64,000 nt of DNA from Curvibacter soli (GTDB taxonomy: Bacteria > Pseudomonadota > Gammaproteobacteria > Burkholderiales > Burkholderiaceae_C): the NCBI RefSeq assembly GCF_029211125.1, contig NZ_JARGEN010000074.1, positions 1-64,000 of the forward strand, in the 5' to 3' direction. The first letter of the stretch is position 1, and each line of letters begins with the position of its first letter. This document shows, one piece after another, positions 47,483-54,808 of the stretch. The notes below the pieces were generated by a model. It was not told where the DNA came from, made no database searches, and was given only the letters and a program-made list of their open reading frames with translations. The position numbers were made by a program, and so were the translations under genes.

Positions 47483-47984
47483 TGCAGCCGCCGGCGCCGC
47501 ACCGCCGCTGCCCCAGGGCCGCTTCGCGGGCCGCGATGCGTTCCGGCAACTTGTGCGCGACGCACTGGCCTGCGCTGCACGCGAAGGCTGGCGGGAGCTG
47601 CTGCTGTGCGACGCCAGCTTCGAGGATTGGCCGCTGGGCGAGCGCGCGGTGGCCGAGACGCTGCTGGCCTGGTCCAGGAACGGCCGCCGGCTGACGCTGC
47701 TGGCCTGCGGCTACGCTGGCCTGCAGCGCCAGCACCCGCGCTTCGTGGCCTGGCGCCGCACCTGGGACCACATCATCGAATGCCGCGGCTGCCGGCAGGC
47801 CGATCCGCTGGAGTTCCCGAGCGTGGTCTGGTCGCCCGCCTGGACACTGCAGCGCCTGGATACGCGCCACAGCACGGGCTGGTGCGGCAGCGAGCCCGAG
47901 CGGCGCGTGCAGGTGCGCGAATGCGTGGACGAATGGCTGCGCAAGAGCGCGGCGGCTTTTCCGGCCACGACGCTGGGGCTTTGA
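47475..47984 (+). CDS. Conserved hypothetical protein (DUF7931-like)
   Basis: A 169-residue soluble protein. LLLCDASFEDWPLGERAVAETLLAWSRNGRRLTLLACGYAGLQRQHPRFVAWRRTWDH is its recognisable core, a segment conserved among betaproteobacterial proteins of unknown function encoded next to the YcfD-like oxygenase. No catalytic motif is apparent. ATG 47475 has AGGAAG six bases upstream and overlaps the previous stop by eight bases. Confidence 0.75.
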   Translation: MTDAAAGAAPPLPQGRFAGRDAFRQLVRDALACAAREGWRELLLCDASFEDWPLGERAVAETLLAWSRNGRRLTLLACGYAGLQRQHPRFVAWRRTWDHIIECRGCRQADPLEFPSVVWSPAWTLQRLDTRHSTGWCGSEPERRVQVRECVDEWLRKSAAAFPATTLGL

Positions 47985-48036
47985 GCCACGTCCCGGGTTG
48001 CGCGTCCCTTCGCGCGGCGCAGGTGGGGGGGGTTTC

Positions 48037-48107
48037 GATACTCCCGGAGAGTATGTTAATAAATGCGGCGTATATACTGCGGTAGTCGGATGCATATGGG
48101 GGAGTAT
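48037..48107. repeat. GGGAGTAT repeat block, copy 3
   Basis: GATACTCCCGGAGAGTAT (48037-48054) is a near-perfect palindrome, and GGGGGAGTAT recurs at 48098-48107. The middle, TTAATAAATGCGGCGTATATACTGCGG, is AT-rich and differs from copies 1 and 2. It lies in the 394-base non-coding stretch upstream of MITE copy F. Confidence 0.6.
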
Positions 48108-48169
48108 GCATTCCATCGGCCTTTGCGCCGCCGCTTGCAGGCATGGCAGCAAGCGGCCGTTTCTATAAT

Positions 48170-48291
48170 CCTGGAAACGGCAGTTGACCGCTTCGCATCC
48201 CTTGCCAGGCCGCATGAAATCGAGCGTTGACGGCTTCGGATGGCGTTCACCTCGTGGGTGAAGAGAGCGCCATGCACCTGCCGTTTCCAGG
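48170..48291 (-). mobile_element. MITE copy F, internally deleted (122 bp), TSD ATAAT
   Basis: Both ends are intact (CCTGGAAACGGCAGTTGA and CTGCCGTTTCCAGG) and flanked by perfect ATAAT duplications (48165-48169 and 48292-48296). The sequence follows copies A and B up to ATGCACCTGCC, then jumps to the terminal CTGCCGTTTCCAGG. This removed about 110 bp by fusion at the shared CTGCC. Since the duplication is intact, either the deleted form itself transposed or the deletion came after insertion. It lies about 90 bases upstream of the small lipoprotein gene. Confidence 0.93.
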
Positions 48292-48378
48292 ATAATGGCC
48301 CGCGCCCCACGCCGCACCGCAGCCGTGCGCCAAGGGGCTGCACGATTTTCCGCAATGTCTTATCAGCAAGGAACTGGA

Positions 48379-48639
48379 ATGAAAAAATCGCTTGTCTTGG
48401 CCAGCCTGGTCGCCGCAGTCGCACTGGCCGCATGCGGCAATAAGGAAGAGCCCGCACCGGCACCGGCACCTGCGCCAGCACCGGCACCGGCACCCGCACC
48501 GGCACCTGCACCCGCTGCCGAAGCGCCGGCCGCTGCTCCCGCTGCCGCCGCCGAGGATGCCGCGAAGAAAGCAGCCGATGCCGCCGCCTCGTCTGCGGCA
48601 GCCGCTGCCGCCAATGCCGCGGGCGGCGCCAAGAACTGA
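48379..48639 (+). CDS. Small Pro-Ala-repeat lipoprotein
   Basis: An 86-residue protein. The signal peptide MKKSLVLASLVAAVALAAC ends in a lipobox with Cys19, followed by GNKEE, then about ten Pro-Ala repeats and an Ala-rich helix with AAEDAAKKAADAAA. The PA tract is encoded by near-identical hexamers (GCACCG/GCACCT), a microsatellite that can change length by slippage. Such proteins are common periplasmic or outer-membrane-anchored spacers in Comamonadaceae; function unknown. AAGGAA lies before the ATG, and a strong terminator follows the stop. Confidence 0.82.
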   Translation: MKKSLVLASLVAAVALAACGNKEEPAPAPAPAPAPAPAPAPAPAPAAEAPAAAPAAAAEDAAKKAADAAASSAAAAAANAAGGAKN

Positions 48640-48664
48640 GACCGGCTCCGCCTATCGGGCATCG

Positions 48665-48687
48665 AAGCCACCTTCGGGTGGCTTTTT
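48665..48687 (+). terminator. Intrinsic terminator of the lipoprotein gene
   Basis: AGCCACC (48666-48672), loop TTCG, GGTGGCT (48677-48683), then a run of T to 48687. It is a textbook UUCG-tetraloop hairpin 25 bases after the stop codon. Confidence 0.93.
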
Positions 48688-48689
48688 GG

Positions 48690-48872
48690 TGGCCAACAGC
48701 CGCCGCTGGTGGCGCAACAGCGACGGCCTGCGCAAGACCGTGCTGACCATCGCCTACTTCGACAGGCTGGGCGTACCCAGACTCTCATGACCTCAAGCTC
48801 TCGAACCGCCCGGTGCGGACCCGCACGCCGGGTGGTGTGGCAGGGGCGCCTCCTATGCTGGAGGCCCCCTAT
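48690..48872 (+). mobile_element. 3' remnant of a class C-like group II intron
   Basis: 48693-48790 encodes NSRRWWRNSDGLRKTVLTIA and then YFDRLGVPRLS with a stop, which I recognise as the C-terminus of group II intron reverse transcriptases. After it come sequences resembling intron domain V (CGCCCGGTGCGG, ACCC, GCACGCCGGGTGG) and domain VI (GGGGCGCCTCC, then GGAGGCCCCCTAT), ending near 48872. Everything 5' of this is missing, so it cannot splice or move. Class C introns typically insert just downstream of intrinsic terminators, exactly its position here. Confidence 0.8.
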
Positions 48873-48895
48873 GCCGATTCCATGTGGGCGCTTTC

Positions 48896-49675
48896 TCAGC
48901 AGCCCAGCCAGCCCGTGCCCGTGCGCGGGTCGGCAACGGCGATGTCGGCCATGTCCCACTGCAGCGCGCCGGCCAGTGCGGCGCGCGCGAGTTCGGGCCG
49001 GTTGTTGCGCTCGCTCAGGTGCGCGGCGGCCACGCGCCGCAGGCCCGGATGCCGCAGCGCGTGCAGGATGTCCGCCGCCGCCGCGTTGGCCAGGTGGCCG
49101 TACGGGCCGCCCACGCGCCGCTTGAGGAACGGCGGATAGGCCGAGGCGCTCAGCAGGTCGGGGTCGTGGTTGGATTCCAGCAGCAGCGCGTGGCAGCCAG
49201 CGAGCCGCTCCAGCACGTGCGGCGTGGCGTGCCCCAGGTCGGTCAGGATGCCCAGCCGCGCGCCGCCGTCGTCGCAGGTCAGTTGCAGGGGCTCGCGCGC
49301 GTCGTGCGGCACGGTGAACGGCAGCGCCGCGAAGGCGCCGAGGTCGATGGCGGCGCCATCGCGCGCCACCCGCAGCAGGCCGTCGAAATCGGGCGCGCCG
49401 ATGGCGGTGTGCGTGCCATGGCTCATCCACACCGGGATGCGGTGGCGCAGGGCCAGCGCGTGCGCGCAGCCGATGTGGTCGGAATGTTCGTGCGTGACGA
49501 AGATGGCGTGGATGTCGTCAGCGCACAGCCCGGCGTGGGCGAGCCGCTGCCCGATCTCCCGCAGGCCGAAGCCGCAGTCCACGAGCAGGCGCCGCGCGCC
49601 ACCCGCGCCGGCAGCGCCTTCGACGACCATGGCATTGCCCGTGCTGCCGCTGCCCAGGCTGCGGAACCGCAGCAT
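48896..49675 (-). CDS. Metallo-beta-lactamase fold hydrolase (YycJ-like)
   Basis: A 259-residue binuclear metal hydrolase. The motif THEHSDH is at residues 61-67, with further ligands in LTDLGHATP, LLLESNHDPDLL and AAHLSERNNRP. RFRSLGSGSTGNAMVVE at the start matches the YycJ/WalJ group, some of which act as exonucleases in DNA repair. The role here is unproven. It lies 15 bases downstream of bamC, so it is in the dapA-bamC unit, and ends against the intron remnant. Confidence 0.9.
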   Translation of the reverse strand: MLRFRSLGSGSTGNAMVVEGAAGAGGARRLLVDCGFGLREIGQRLAHAGLCADDIHAIFVTHEHSDHIGCAHALALRHRIPVWMSHGTHTAIGAPDFDGLLRVARDGAAIDLGAFAALPFTVPHDAREPLQLTCDDGGARLGILTDLGHATPHVLERLAGCHALLLESNHDPDLLSASAYPPFLKRRVGGPYGHLANAAAADILHALRHPGLRRVAAAHLSERNNRPELARAALAGALQWDMADIAVADPRTGTGWLGC

Positions 49676-49690
49676 TGCCGTCGGCGCCCG

Positions 49691-50785
49691 CTACTTCAGC
49701 TCGTCGACCAGCACCTTGACGATGTTCTGCGCGTTGGCCGACGTGTCGGGCTCGCCGTTCTGGTTGAGCACGGAGACGTTGGTCGCGCCGCCCTGTGTGC
49801 GCACCGCGATGCGGTACTTGAGCGGCGGCGCGGCGAGGGCGGATTTGCCGAACAGCTTGCCGAAGAAGCCGGGCTCCTGCTTGTCGGGGTTGGGCGCCAC
49901 GTAGCGCACGAAGTACAGGCCCTTGCTGCGGTCGCGGTCCTCGACGGTAAAGCCGGTGCGGTCCAGCGCCAGGCCCACGCGGCGCCAGGCACGGTCGAAG
50001 TCCTCGTCGAGCTGCACCACAGGCACGTTATCGACCGTTGCCGCGCGCGCCATGGCCTGGGTCTGCCCGCCGGAGGCGACGAGGGCCTTGGACTGTTCCT
50101 GCGAGACGCCGAGCTTCACCATGAGGCGGCGCAGGAACTCGGTCTCCAGCTCCGGGTCGGCGGGGCGCGGCTGCCAGACGGTCTGCTCTTTCTGCCCGCT
50201 GGTGTACACCTCGACCATGCCGCGGTGACTGATGAAGATGTCGGTGCCGCCGTTGGCGGTGCGCTCCATGCGGGTGCGGAACTTGTCGCGCTCGCTGGTG
50301 GAATACAGCGAGTCGAACACCTTGCCGATGGTGCTGCGGATGATGTCCTGGGGCAGTTTGGCGCGGTTCTCGGCCCAGTCCGTTTCCATGATGCCCAGGT
50401 CCGGCTGGTCGAGCGCGAGAAGGAAGCCGTTCTCCTGCCAGAACTCGCGCACCGGGTCCCAGAGCTTGTCGGCGGGGCGGCTGATGACGAGCCAGCGCTG
50501 GTTGCCGTCGCGCTCGATGCGCACGTCGCCAATGGACGTGGCCGCAGTACTGGAGTCGCTGGAGTTGTTGGCCGCGCGCTGGCCTGCCTGGAAGGCGTTG
50601 GCCGATACGGGGCCGCCCGGCATGGCGTAGCGCGCATCCCGGCTGAGCTGCGTCAGATCGGGAGGCACTTCGAGGGAGCCGCCCTTGGTGGCGCTTTTGT
50701 AGTCGATCTTGTCGCTTTCCAGCACGGAGCATGCGGACAACGCAAAGGAAAGGCCGAGCAGGCCCAGTTTGGCTAGGTGGTTCAC
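49691..50785 (-). CDS. bamC: Outer membrane assembly lipoprotein BamC
   Basis: BamC (364 residues) is a lipoprotein of the BAM complex that inserts beta-barrel proteins. The signal ends in the lipobox LSAC with Cys19; SVLESDKIDYKSATKGGSLEVPPDLTQL is the N-terminal unstructured part that binds BamD. Two helix-grip domains follow (RWLVISRPADKLWDPVREFWQENGFLL near 115, and RAWRRVGLALDRTGFTVEDRDRSKGLYFVRYV near 275). The GTG at 50785 gives the signal peptide its proper start, with GAGG upstream. It is 50 bases after dapA, the usual pairing. Confidence 0.95.
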   Translation of the reverse strand: MNHLAKLGLLGLSFALSACSVLESDKIDYKSATKGGSLEVPPDLTQLSRDARYAMPGGPVSANAFQAGQRAANNSSDSSTAATSIGDVRIERDGNQRWLVISRPADKLWDPVREFWQENGFLLALDQPDLGIMETDWAENRAKLPQDIIRSTIGKVFDSLYSTSERDKFRTRMERTANGGTDIFISHRGMVEVYTSGQKEQTVWQPRPADPELETEFLRRLMVKLGVSQEQSKALVASGGQTQAMARAATVDNVPVVQLDEDFDRAWRRVGLALDRTGFTVEDRDRSKGLYFVRYVAPNPDKQEPGFFGKLFGKSALAAPPLKYRIAVRTQGGATNVSVLNQNGEPDTSANAQNIVKVLVDELK

Positions 50786-50835
50786 GCAGTGACCTCGTTG
50801 AATCTCGGGAAATGGGTGCTGGTGGGCGCGGGTGC

Positions 50836-51732
50836 TCAGAGCAGGCCGCAGGCGCGCAGCGCGCCTTCGACCGCCGCCTCGTACGAGGATGAGAGCGCGG
50901 TCAGAGGCAGGCGCATGGTGCCCTTGCAGAGGCCCAGGCGTGCCATCGCCCACTTGAGGGGAATGGGGTTGGCTTCCACGAAAAGCTGCTTGTGCAGCGG
51001 CATGAGCTGGAACTGGATTTCCATCGCCCGCCGTGCATCGCCCGCGATGGCGGCGGCGCAGAGTTCATGCATGCGCCGCGGGACGATGTTGGCGGTGACG
51101 CTGACGTTGCCCTGGCCGCCGCAGAGCATCAGGGCCACGGCGGTGGGGTCGTCGCCGGAGTAGACGCAGAAGCCGCGCGGCGCTTCGCGGATGAGCCACT
51201 GCGCACGCTCGATGTTGCCGGTGGCTTCCTTGATGCCGACGATGCCCGGCACCTGCGCGAGCCGCAGCACGGTGTCGTGCTGCATGTCGGCCACGGTGCG
51301 TCCCGGCACGTTGTAGAGGATGATGGGCAGGTCGCCCGTGGCCTCGGCGATGGCCTTGAAGTGGCGGTACTGGCCTTCCTGCGTGGGCTTGTTGTAGTAG
51401 GGCACGACCTGGAGCTGGCAGTCGGCGCCGATGCGCTGGGCGAACTGCGCCAGCTCGATGGCCTCGGCGGTCGAGTTGGCGCCGCAGCCCGCCATGATGG
51501 GCACGCGCCCCGCCGCCTGCTCGACCGCTACGCGGATGATTTCGCGGTGCTCTTCCACCGTGACCGTGGGGGATTCGCCCGTGGTGCCGACCACGCCGAT
51601 GCAGTCGGTTCCTTCCGCGACATGCCAGTCGATCAGTTTGCGCAGCGTGGGGTAGTCGACGCTGCCGTCATCGAACATGGGAGTGGCCAGCGCCACGATG
51701 CTGCCTGTGATGGGGCCGGTTGCGGAAGTCAT
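50836..51732 (-). CDS. dapA: 4-hydroxy-tetrahydrodipicolinate synthase
   Basis: DapA (298 residues) condenses pyruvate with aspartate semialdehyde in lysine and diaminopimelate synthesis. The Schiff-base lysine is K168 in [11 protein letters not shown]. The catalytic triad threonine lies in [10 protein letters not shown] (residues 50-51) and tyrosine Y141 in [13 protein letters not shown]. The substrate-binding R146 is also in that segment. Length and sequence are typical. It starts the dapA-bamC-hydrolase unit. TAGAAT near 51765 on the minus strand is a candidate -10 box. Confidence 0.97.
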   Translation of the reverse strand: MTSATGPITGSIVALATPMFDDGSVDYPTLRKLIDWHVAEGTDCIGVVGTTGESPTVTVEEHREIIRVAVEQAAGRVPIMAGCGANSTAEAIELAQFAQRIGADCQLQVVPYYNKPTQEGQYRHFKAIAEATGDLPIILYNVPGRTVADMQHDTVLRLAQVPGIVGIKEATGNIERAQWLIREAPRGFCVYSGDDPTAVALMLCGGQGNVSVTANIVPRRMHELCAAAIAGDARRAMEIQFQLMPLHKQLFVEANPIPLKWAMARLGLCKGTMRLPLTALSSSYEAAVEGALRACGLL

Positions 51733-51763
51733 GAACGGGGGTCGGAATGGCGAAATGCGCATT

Positions 51764-52342
51764 CTACTGATTAGCCGGCGGCCGGCCCGCATTCTCCAGC
51801 AGGTGGCGCGGCAGCGGCTGCGCCAGGTTGCGGCGCACGGCTGCGATGCGCTGCACGAAGCGGTCGGGGGTGCGGGCGAAGCCGTCCTCATAGGCCACGA
51901 TGGACAGCCCGGCGCAGGCTTGCAGCAGCTCGCCGGGCCGCAGCAGGAACTCCGCCCGCGCGGGGCGCCCCACGGTTTCATTGCCCTGGGCGAACGTCTC
52001 GTACAGCAGCACGCCGCCCGCCTCCAGCGCGCCGAGCAGCGCGGGAAACAGAGGGCGCCACAGGTAGTTCGTGACGACCACCGCCTCGAAGCCGCGCCCG
52101 GCGAACGGCCAGGGGCCGTTCTCGATATCGGCGCACACCGTGTCGCCGTGGGGCTGCAGGGCGCGCAGCTTTTCCGCGTCGCGGTCCACGCCCGTGACTG
52201 CGTGGCCGCGCGCGGCGAACCAGCGCATGTGCCGTCCGCCGCCGCAGGCCACGTCGAGCACCCGTCCACCGGGCGGCACCAGGTGCGCCCAGCGCCGGAT
52301 CCATTCCGAGGCTTCCTGCATGGGCGTCAGAAGCAGGCCCAT
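51764..52342 (-). CDS. Class I SAM-dependent methyltransferase
   Basis: A 192-residue methyltransferase. Motif I is [28 protein letters not shown] (residues about 28-55), with the acidic residue after the second strand binding SAM ribose. [43 protein letters not shown] follows, similar to TehB/UbiE-like proteins. The substrate is unknown. An internal ATG (MQEASEW) is a possible later start. It overlaps the upstream small membrane-protein gene by 16 bases, so it belongs to the MFS operon. Confidence 0.85.
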   Translation of the reverse strand: MGLLLTPMQEASEWIRRWAHLVPPGGRVLDVACGGGRHMRWFAARGHAVTGVDRDAEKLRALQPHGDTVCADIENGPWPFAGRGFEAVVVTNYLWRPLFPALLGALEAGGVLLYETFAQGNETVGRPARAEFLLRPGELLQACAGLSIVAYEDGFARTPDRFVQRIAAVRRNLAQPLPRHLLENAGRPPANQ

Positions 52343-52458
52343 AGCCGCTCGGCCAGCGTGACCAGGAAGTCCGGCTGGGTGTACAGCGCGAAGACCCCGG
52401 CCAGCACCGCGGCGGCCAGGGCCGCACCGGCGATGCGCAGCGCGGGCTGCTTTCTCAT
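52327..52458 (-). CDS. Small single-helix membrane protein
   Basis: A 43-residue protein (MRKQPALRIAGAALAAAVL..., ending in [12 protein letters not shown]) with a positively charged N-terminus and one membrane helix at about 8-26. Its ATG overlaps the MFS stop (ATGA), and its end overlaps the methyltransferase start. This three-gene coupling and the distinct C-terminal sequence suggest a genuine small protein, perhaps a partner of the transporter. I recall similar short frames in related genomes but no function. Confidence 0.7.
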   Translation of the reverse strand: MRKQPALRIAGAALAAAVLAGVFALYTQPDFLVTLAERLWACF

Positions 52459-53678
52459 GGCGTGGCTCCATGCGGCAGCGGGCGGGCAATGGGGCTTTCC
52501 TTGACCGGCAGGTTGACGATGCCGGCGAAGATGCCCAGGGCGATGGCGATGTACCAGACGATGTCGTAGCTGCCCGTGCGGTCGTACAGGAAGCCGCCCA
52601 GCCACACGCCCAGGAACGAGCCGACCTGGTGGCTGAAGAACACGAAGCCGCCCAGCATCGAGAGGTGCCGGATGCCGAATATCTGCGCGATGGCGGCGTT
52701 CGTGGGCGGGATGGTGGACAGCCACAGCAGGCCCATGGTCGCCGCGAAGGCATACACGCTGGCCGGCGACAGCGGCGCGAGCAGGAACGCCGCGATGACC
52801 ACGGCCCGCGCGAAGTAGATGAACGCCAGGATGTGCCGCTTGGCCATGCGCTGGCCGAGTGCGCCGGCGGCATAGGTGCCCACTACGTTGAACAGGCCGA
52901 TCAGCGCCAGCGCGTAGCTCGCCACGGCGGGCGCCAAGCCGTGGTCCTTCAGGTAGCTCGGCATGTGCACGCCGATGAAGACCACCTGGAACCCGCAGAC
53001 GAAATAGCCCGCCATGAGTAGCTGGAAGCTGGGGTAGCGCAGCGCCTCCGCCAGCGCCTGGCGCATCGTCTGGTCGTGGGTCGCGGCTCCTGCTGCCTGC
53101 CGCCGCGGTTCACGCAGGCCGAATGCGAGCGGCACCACCAGCAGCACCGCCGCGCCGAGCGCCAGCAGCGCGCCGCGCCAGCCGAAGTACCCGATCAGCC
53201 AGCCTTCCACGGGCACCATGAGGAACTGGCCGAACGAACCCGCCGCCGCAGTGATGCCCATGGCCCAGGAGCGCTTCTGCGGGTCGATCTGCCGCCCCAG
53301 CACGCCATAGATGACGGCGTAGGTCGTGCCCGCCTGCGCCGCGCCGATCAGCACGCCCGCCGTCAACGCAAACAGCGCGGGCGTGGGTGCCAGCGCCATG
53401 CCGGCCAGGCCCAGCCCATACAGCGCCGCGCCGCCGACCAGCACGCGGAACGCGCCGAACCGGTCGGCCACCATGCCGGCGAGGATGCCGAAGATTCCCC
53501 AGGAGATGTTCTGCACCGCCAGCGCGAACGCGAAGGTCTGCCGCGTCCAGTCCTGTTCCTGGGTGATCGGCTGCAGCCACAGGCCGAAGCCGTGGCGTAT
53601 GCCCATGGAAAGGGTGACGACGACGGCCCCGCAGAGCAGGACCTGGGCCATGGGTAGCGTGCGGGCGGAGGAGTTCAT
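52455..53678 (-). CDS. MFS transporter (oxalate/formate antiporter-like)
   Basis: A 407-residue, 12-helix transporter. MGIRHGFGLWLQPITQEQDWTRQTFAFALAVQNI in helix 1 is typical of the monocarboxylate/oxalate-formate group (DHA-like 2.A.1.11), as is MVADRFGAFRVLVGG in the loop between helices 2 and 3 and LGQRMAKRHILAFIYFAR in the second half. The substrate is unknown, most likely an organic acid. It begins an operon with the small membrane protein and the methyltransferase. GGAGGAG lies six bases before the ATG. Confidence 0.88.
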   Translation of the reverse strand: MNSSARTLPMAQVLLCGAVVVTLSMGIRHGFGLWLQPITQEQDWTRQTFAFALAVQNISWGIFGILAGMVADRFGAFRVLVGGAALYGLGLAGMALAPTPALFALTAGVLIGAAQAGTTYAVIYGVLGRQIDPQKRSWAMGITAAAGSFGQFLMVPVEGWLIGYFGWRGALLALGAAVLLVVPLAFGLREPRRQAAGAATHDQTMRQALAEALRYPSFQLLMAGYFVCGFQVVFIGVHMPSYLKDHGLAPAVASYALALIGLFNVVGTYAAGALGQRMAKRHILAFIYFARAVVIAAFLLAPLSPASVYAFAATMGLLWLSTIPPTNAAIAQIFGIRHLSMLGGFVFFSHQVGSFLGVWLGGFLYDRTGSYDIVWYIAIALGIFAGIVNLPVKESPIARPLPHGATP

Positions 53679-53760
53679 GCGCGCAATATAAGTCGGGCGC
53701 CACCGGTTGCGCCTTGGCACTGTCGCGTCTGGGCAGGCGCGCATCCCGCGGGCATCCATG

Positions 53761-53793
53761 AAAAGGCCCCGCACGCAGGCAGGGCCCGGGCCT
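53761..53793 (-). terminator. Intrinsic terminator of the cyo operon
   Basis: On the minus strand AGGCCC (53793-53788) pairs with GGGCCT (53769-53764), followed by TTTT (53764-53761). It lies 45-75 bases beyond the cyoD stop. The loop is long (18 bases), so the confidence is moderate. Confidence 0.6.
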
Positions 53794-53837
53794 GTCGCGG
53801 GCAATGGGCAGTGGGCAGGCGTGCTGTCCGTGCACCG

Positions 53838-54182
53838 TCAGTGCGACATCATCATGTTCGCGTTCAGGTTGTACATGATCCACAGCGATCCCGCGATCAC
53901 GATGGCGACGATCAGCACCGTGAAGGCGAAGGTCAGCACCGTGGAGCGCTGCTCGGGCGAACTGTTCATGTGCAGGAAGAAGTACAGATGCACGAGGATC
54001 TGCGCCACCGCCGCCAGGGCGACGACGACCAGCATGCCCTCGCGGCCCAGGGCGGAGGTCATCACGACCGCGAACGCAATGACCGTCAGCACCACCGCCA
54101 GCATGAAGCCGGTCAGGTAGGACTTCAGGCCGCCGTGGCCCGCATCGGCCTTTGCGTGGTGGGAAGAGTGGGCGTTGGCCAT
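53838..54182 (-). CDS. cyoD: Cytochrome bo3 ubiquinol oxidase subunit IV
   Basis: CyoD (114 residues) is the small three-helix subunit that helps assemble the copper-haem centre. After a His-rich start (MANAHSSHHAKADAGHGG) come SYLTGFMLAVVLTVIAFAVVM, VVALAAVAQILVHLYFFLHM and FAFTVLIVAIVIAGSLWIMYNLNANMM, all diagnostic. It directly abuts cyoC. No cyoE (haem O synthase) follows in this window, so that gene must be elsewhere. Confidence 0.96.
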   Translation of the reverse strand: MANAHSSHHAKADAGHGGLKSYLTGFMLAVVLTVIAFAVVMTSALGREGMLVVVALAAVAQILVHLYFFLHMNSSPEQRSTVLTFAFTVLIVAIVIAGSLWIMYNLNANMMMSH

Positions 54183-54803
54183 TTACATCGCTCCGATCAG
54201 GTAGACCACGGTGAACACGCCGATCCAGACGATGTCCAGAAAGTGCCAGAACAGGCTCAGGCAGGCCAGGCGCGTGTTGAGCGCAGGCGTCAGGCCCCCG
54301 CGCAGGAGTTGGATCACGAGCACCACCATCCACAGCAGGCCCGCGCTCACGTGCAGGCCGTGTGTGCCGATCAGCGTGAAGAACGCCGACAGGAAAGCGC
54401 TGCGGCCCGGGCCGTCGCCTTCGTGGAGCAGGTGGGCGAACTCGTTGAGTTCCATGCCCATGAAGCCAAGCCCGAACAGGAACGTGACGCCCAGCCACAG
54501 GTACACCTGAGGCAAGTTTTGCCTGTGGGCCGACAGCATGGCGAAACCGAAGGTGAGGCTGCTCAACAGCAGCAGGAAGGTTTCGATCAGCACGTATGAC
54601 AAATCGAAAAGCTCCTTGCCCGTAGGGCCGCCCGCGTAGGCCGTGCTGAGCACCGCGAACGTGGCGAACAGCCCGGCGAACACGATGCAGTCGCTCATCA
54701 GGTAGACCCAGAAGCCGTAGACCGTATTGGCCCCGGCATCGTGGTGGTCGTGGTGGCCGTCGTCGTGGATGGCGCAGGAATGGGTGGTGGTAGTGCTCGA
54801 CAT
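54183..54803 (-). CDS. cyoC: Cytochrome bo3 ubiquinol oxidase subunit III
   Basis: CyoC (206 residues) is the five-helix subunit [98 protein letters not shown] and [19 protein letters not shown] are conserved. The N-terminus is His/Asp-rich. It lies five bases after cyoB and adjoins cyoD without a gap. Confidence 0.97.
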   Translation of the reverse strand: MSSTTTTHSCAIHDDGHHDHHDAGANTVYGFWVYLMSDCIVFAGLFATFAVLSTAYAGGPTGKELFDLSYVLIETFLLLLSSLTFGFAMLSAHRQNLPQVYLWLGVTFLFGLGFMGMELNEFAHLLHEGDGPGRSAFLSAFFTLIGTHGLHVSAGLLWMVVLVIQLLRGGLTPALNTRLACLSLFWHFLDIVWIGVFTVVYLIGAM

Positions 54804-54808
54804 GGTGT

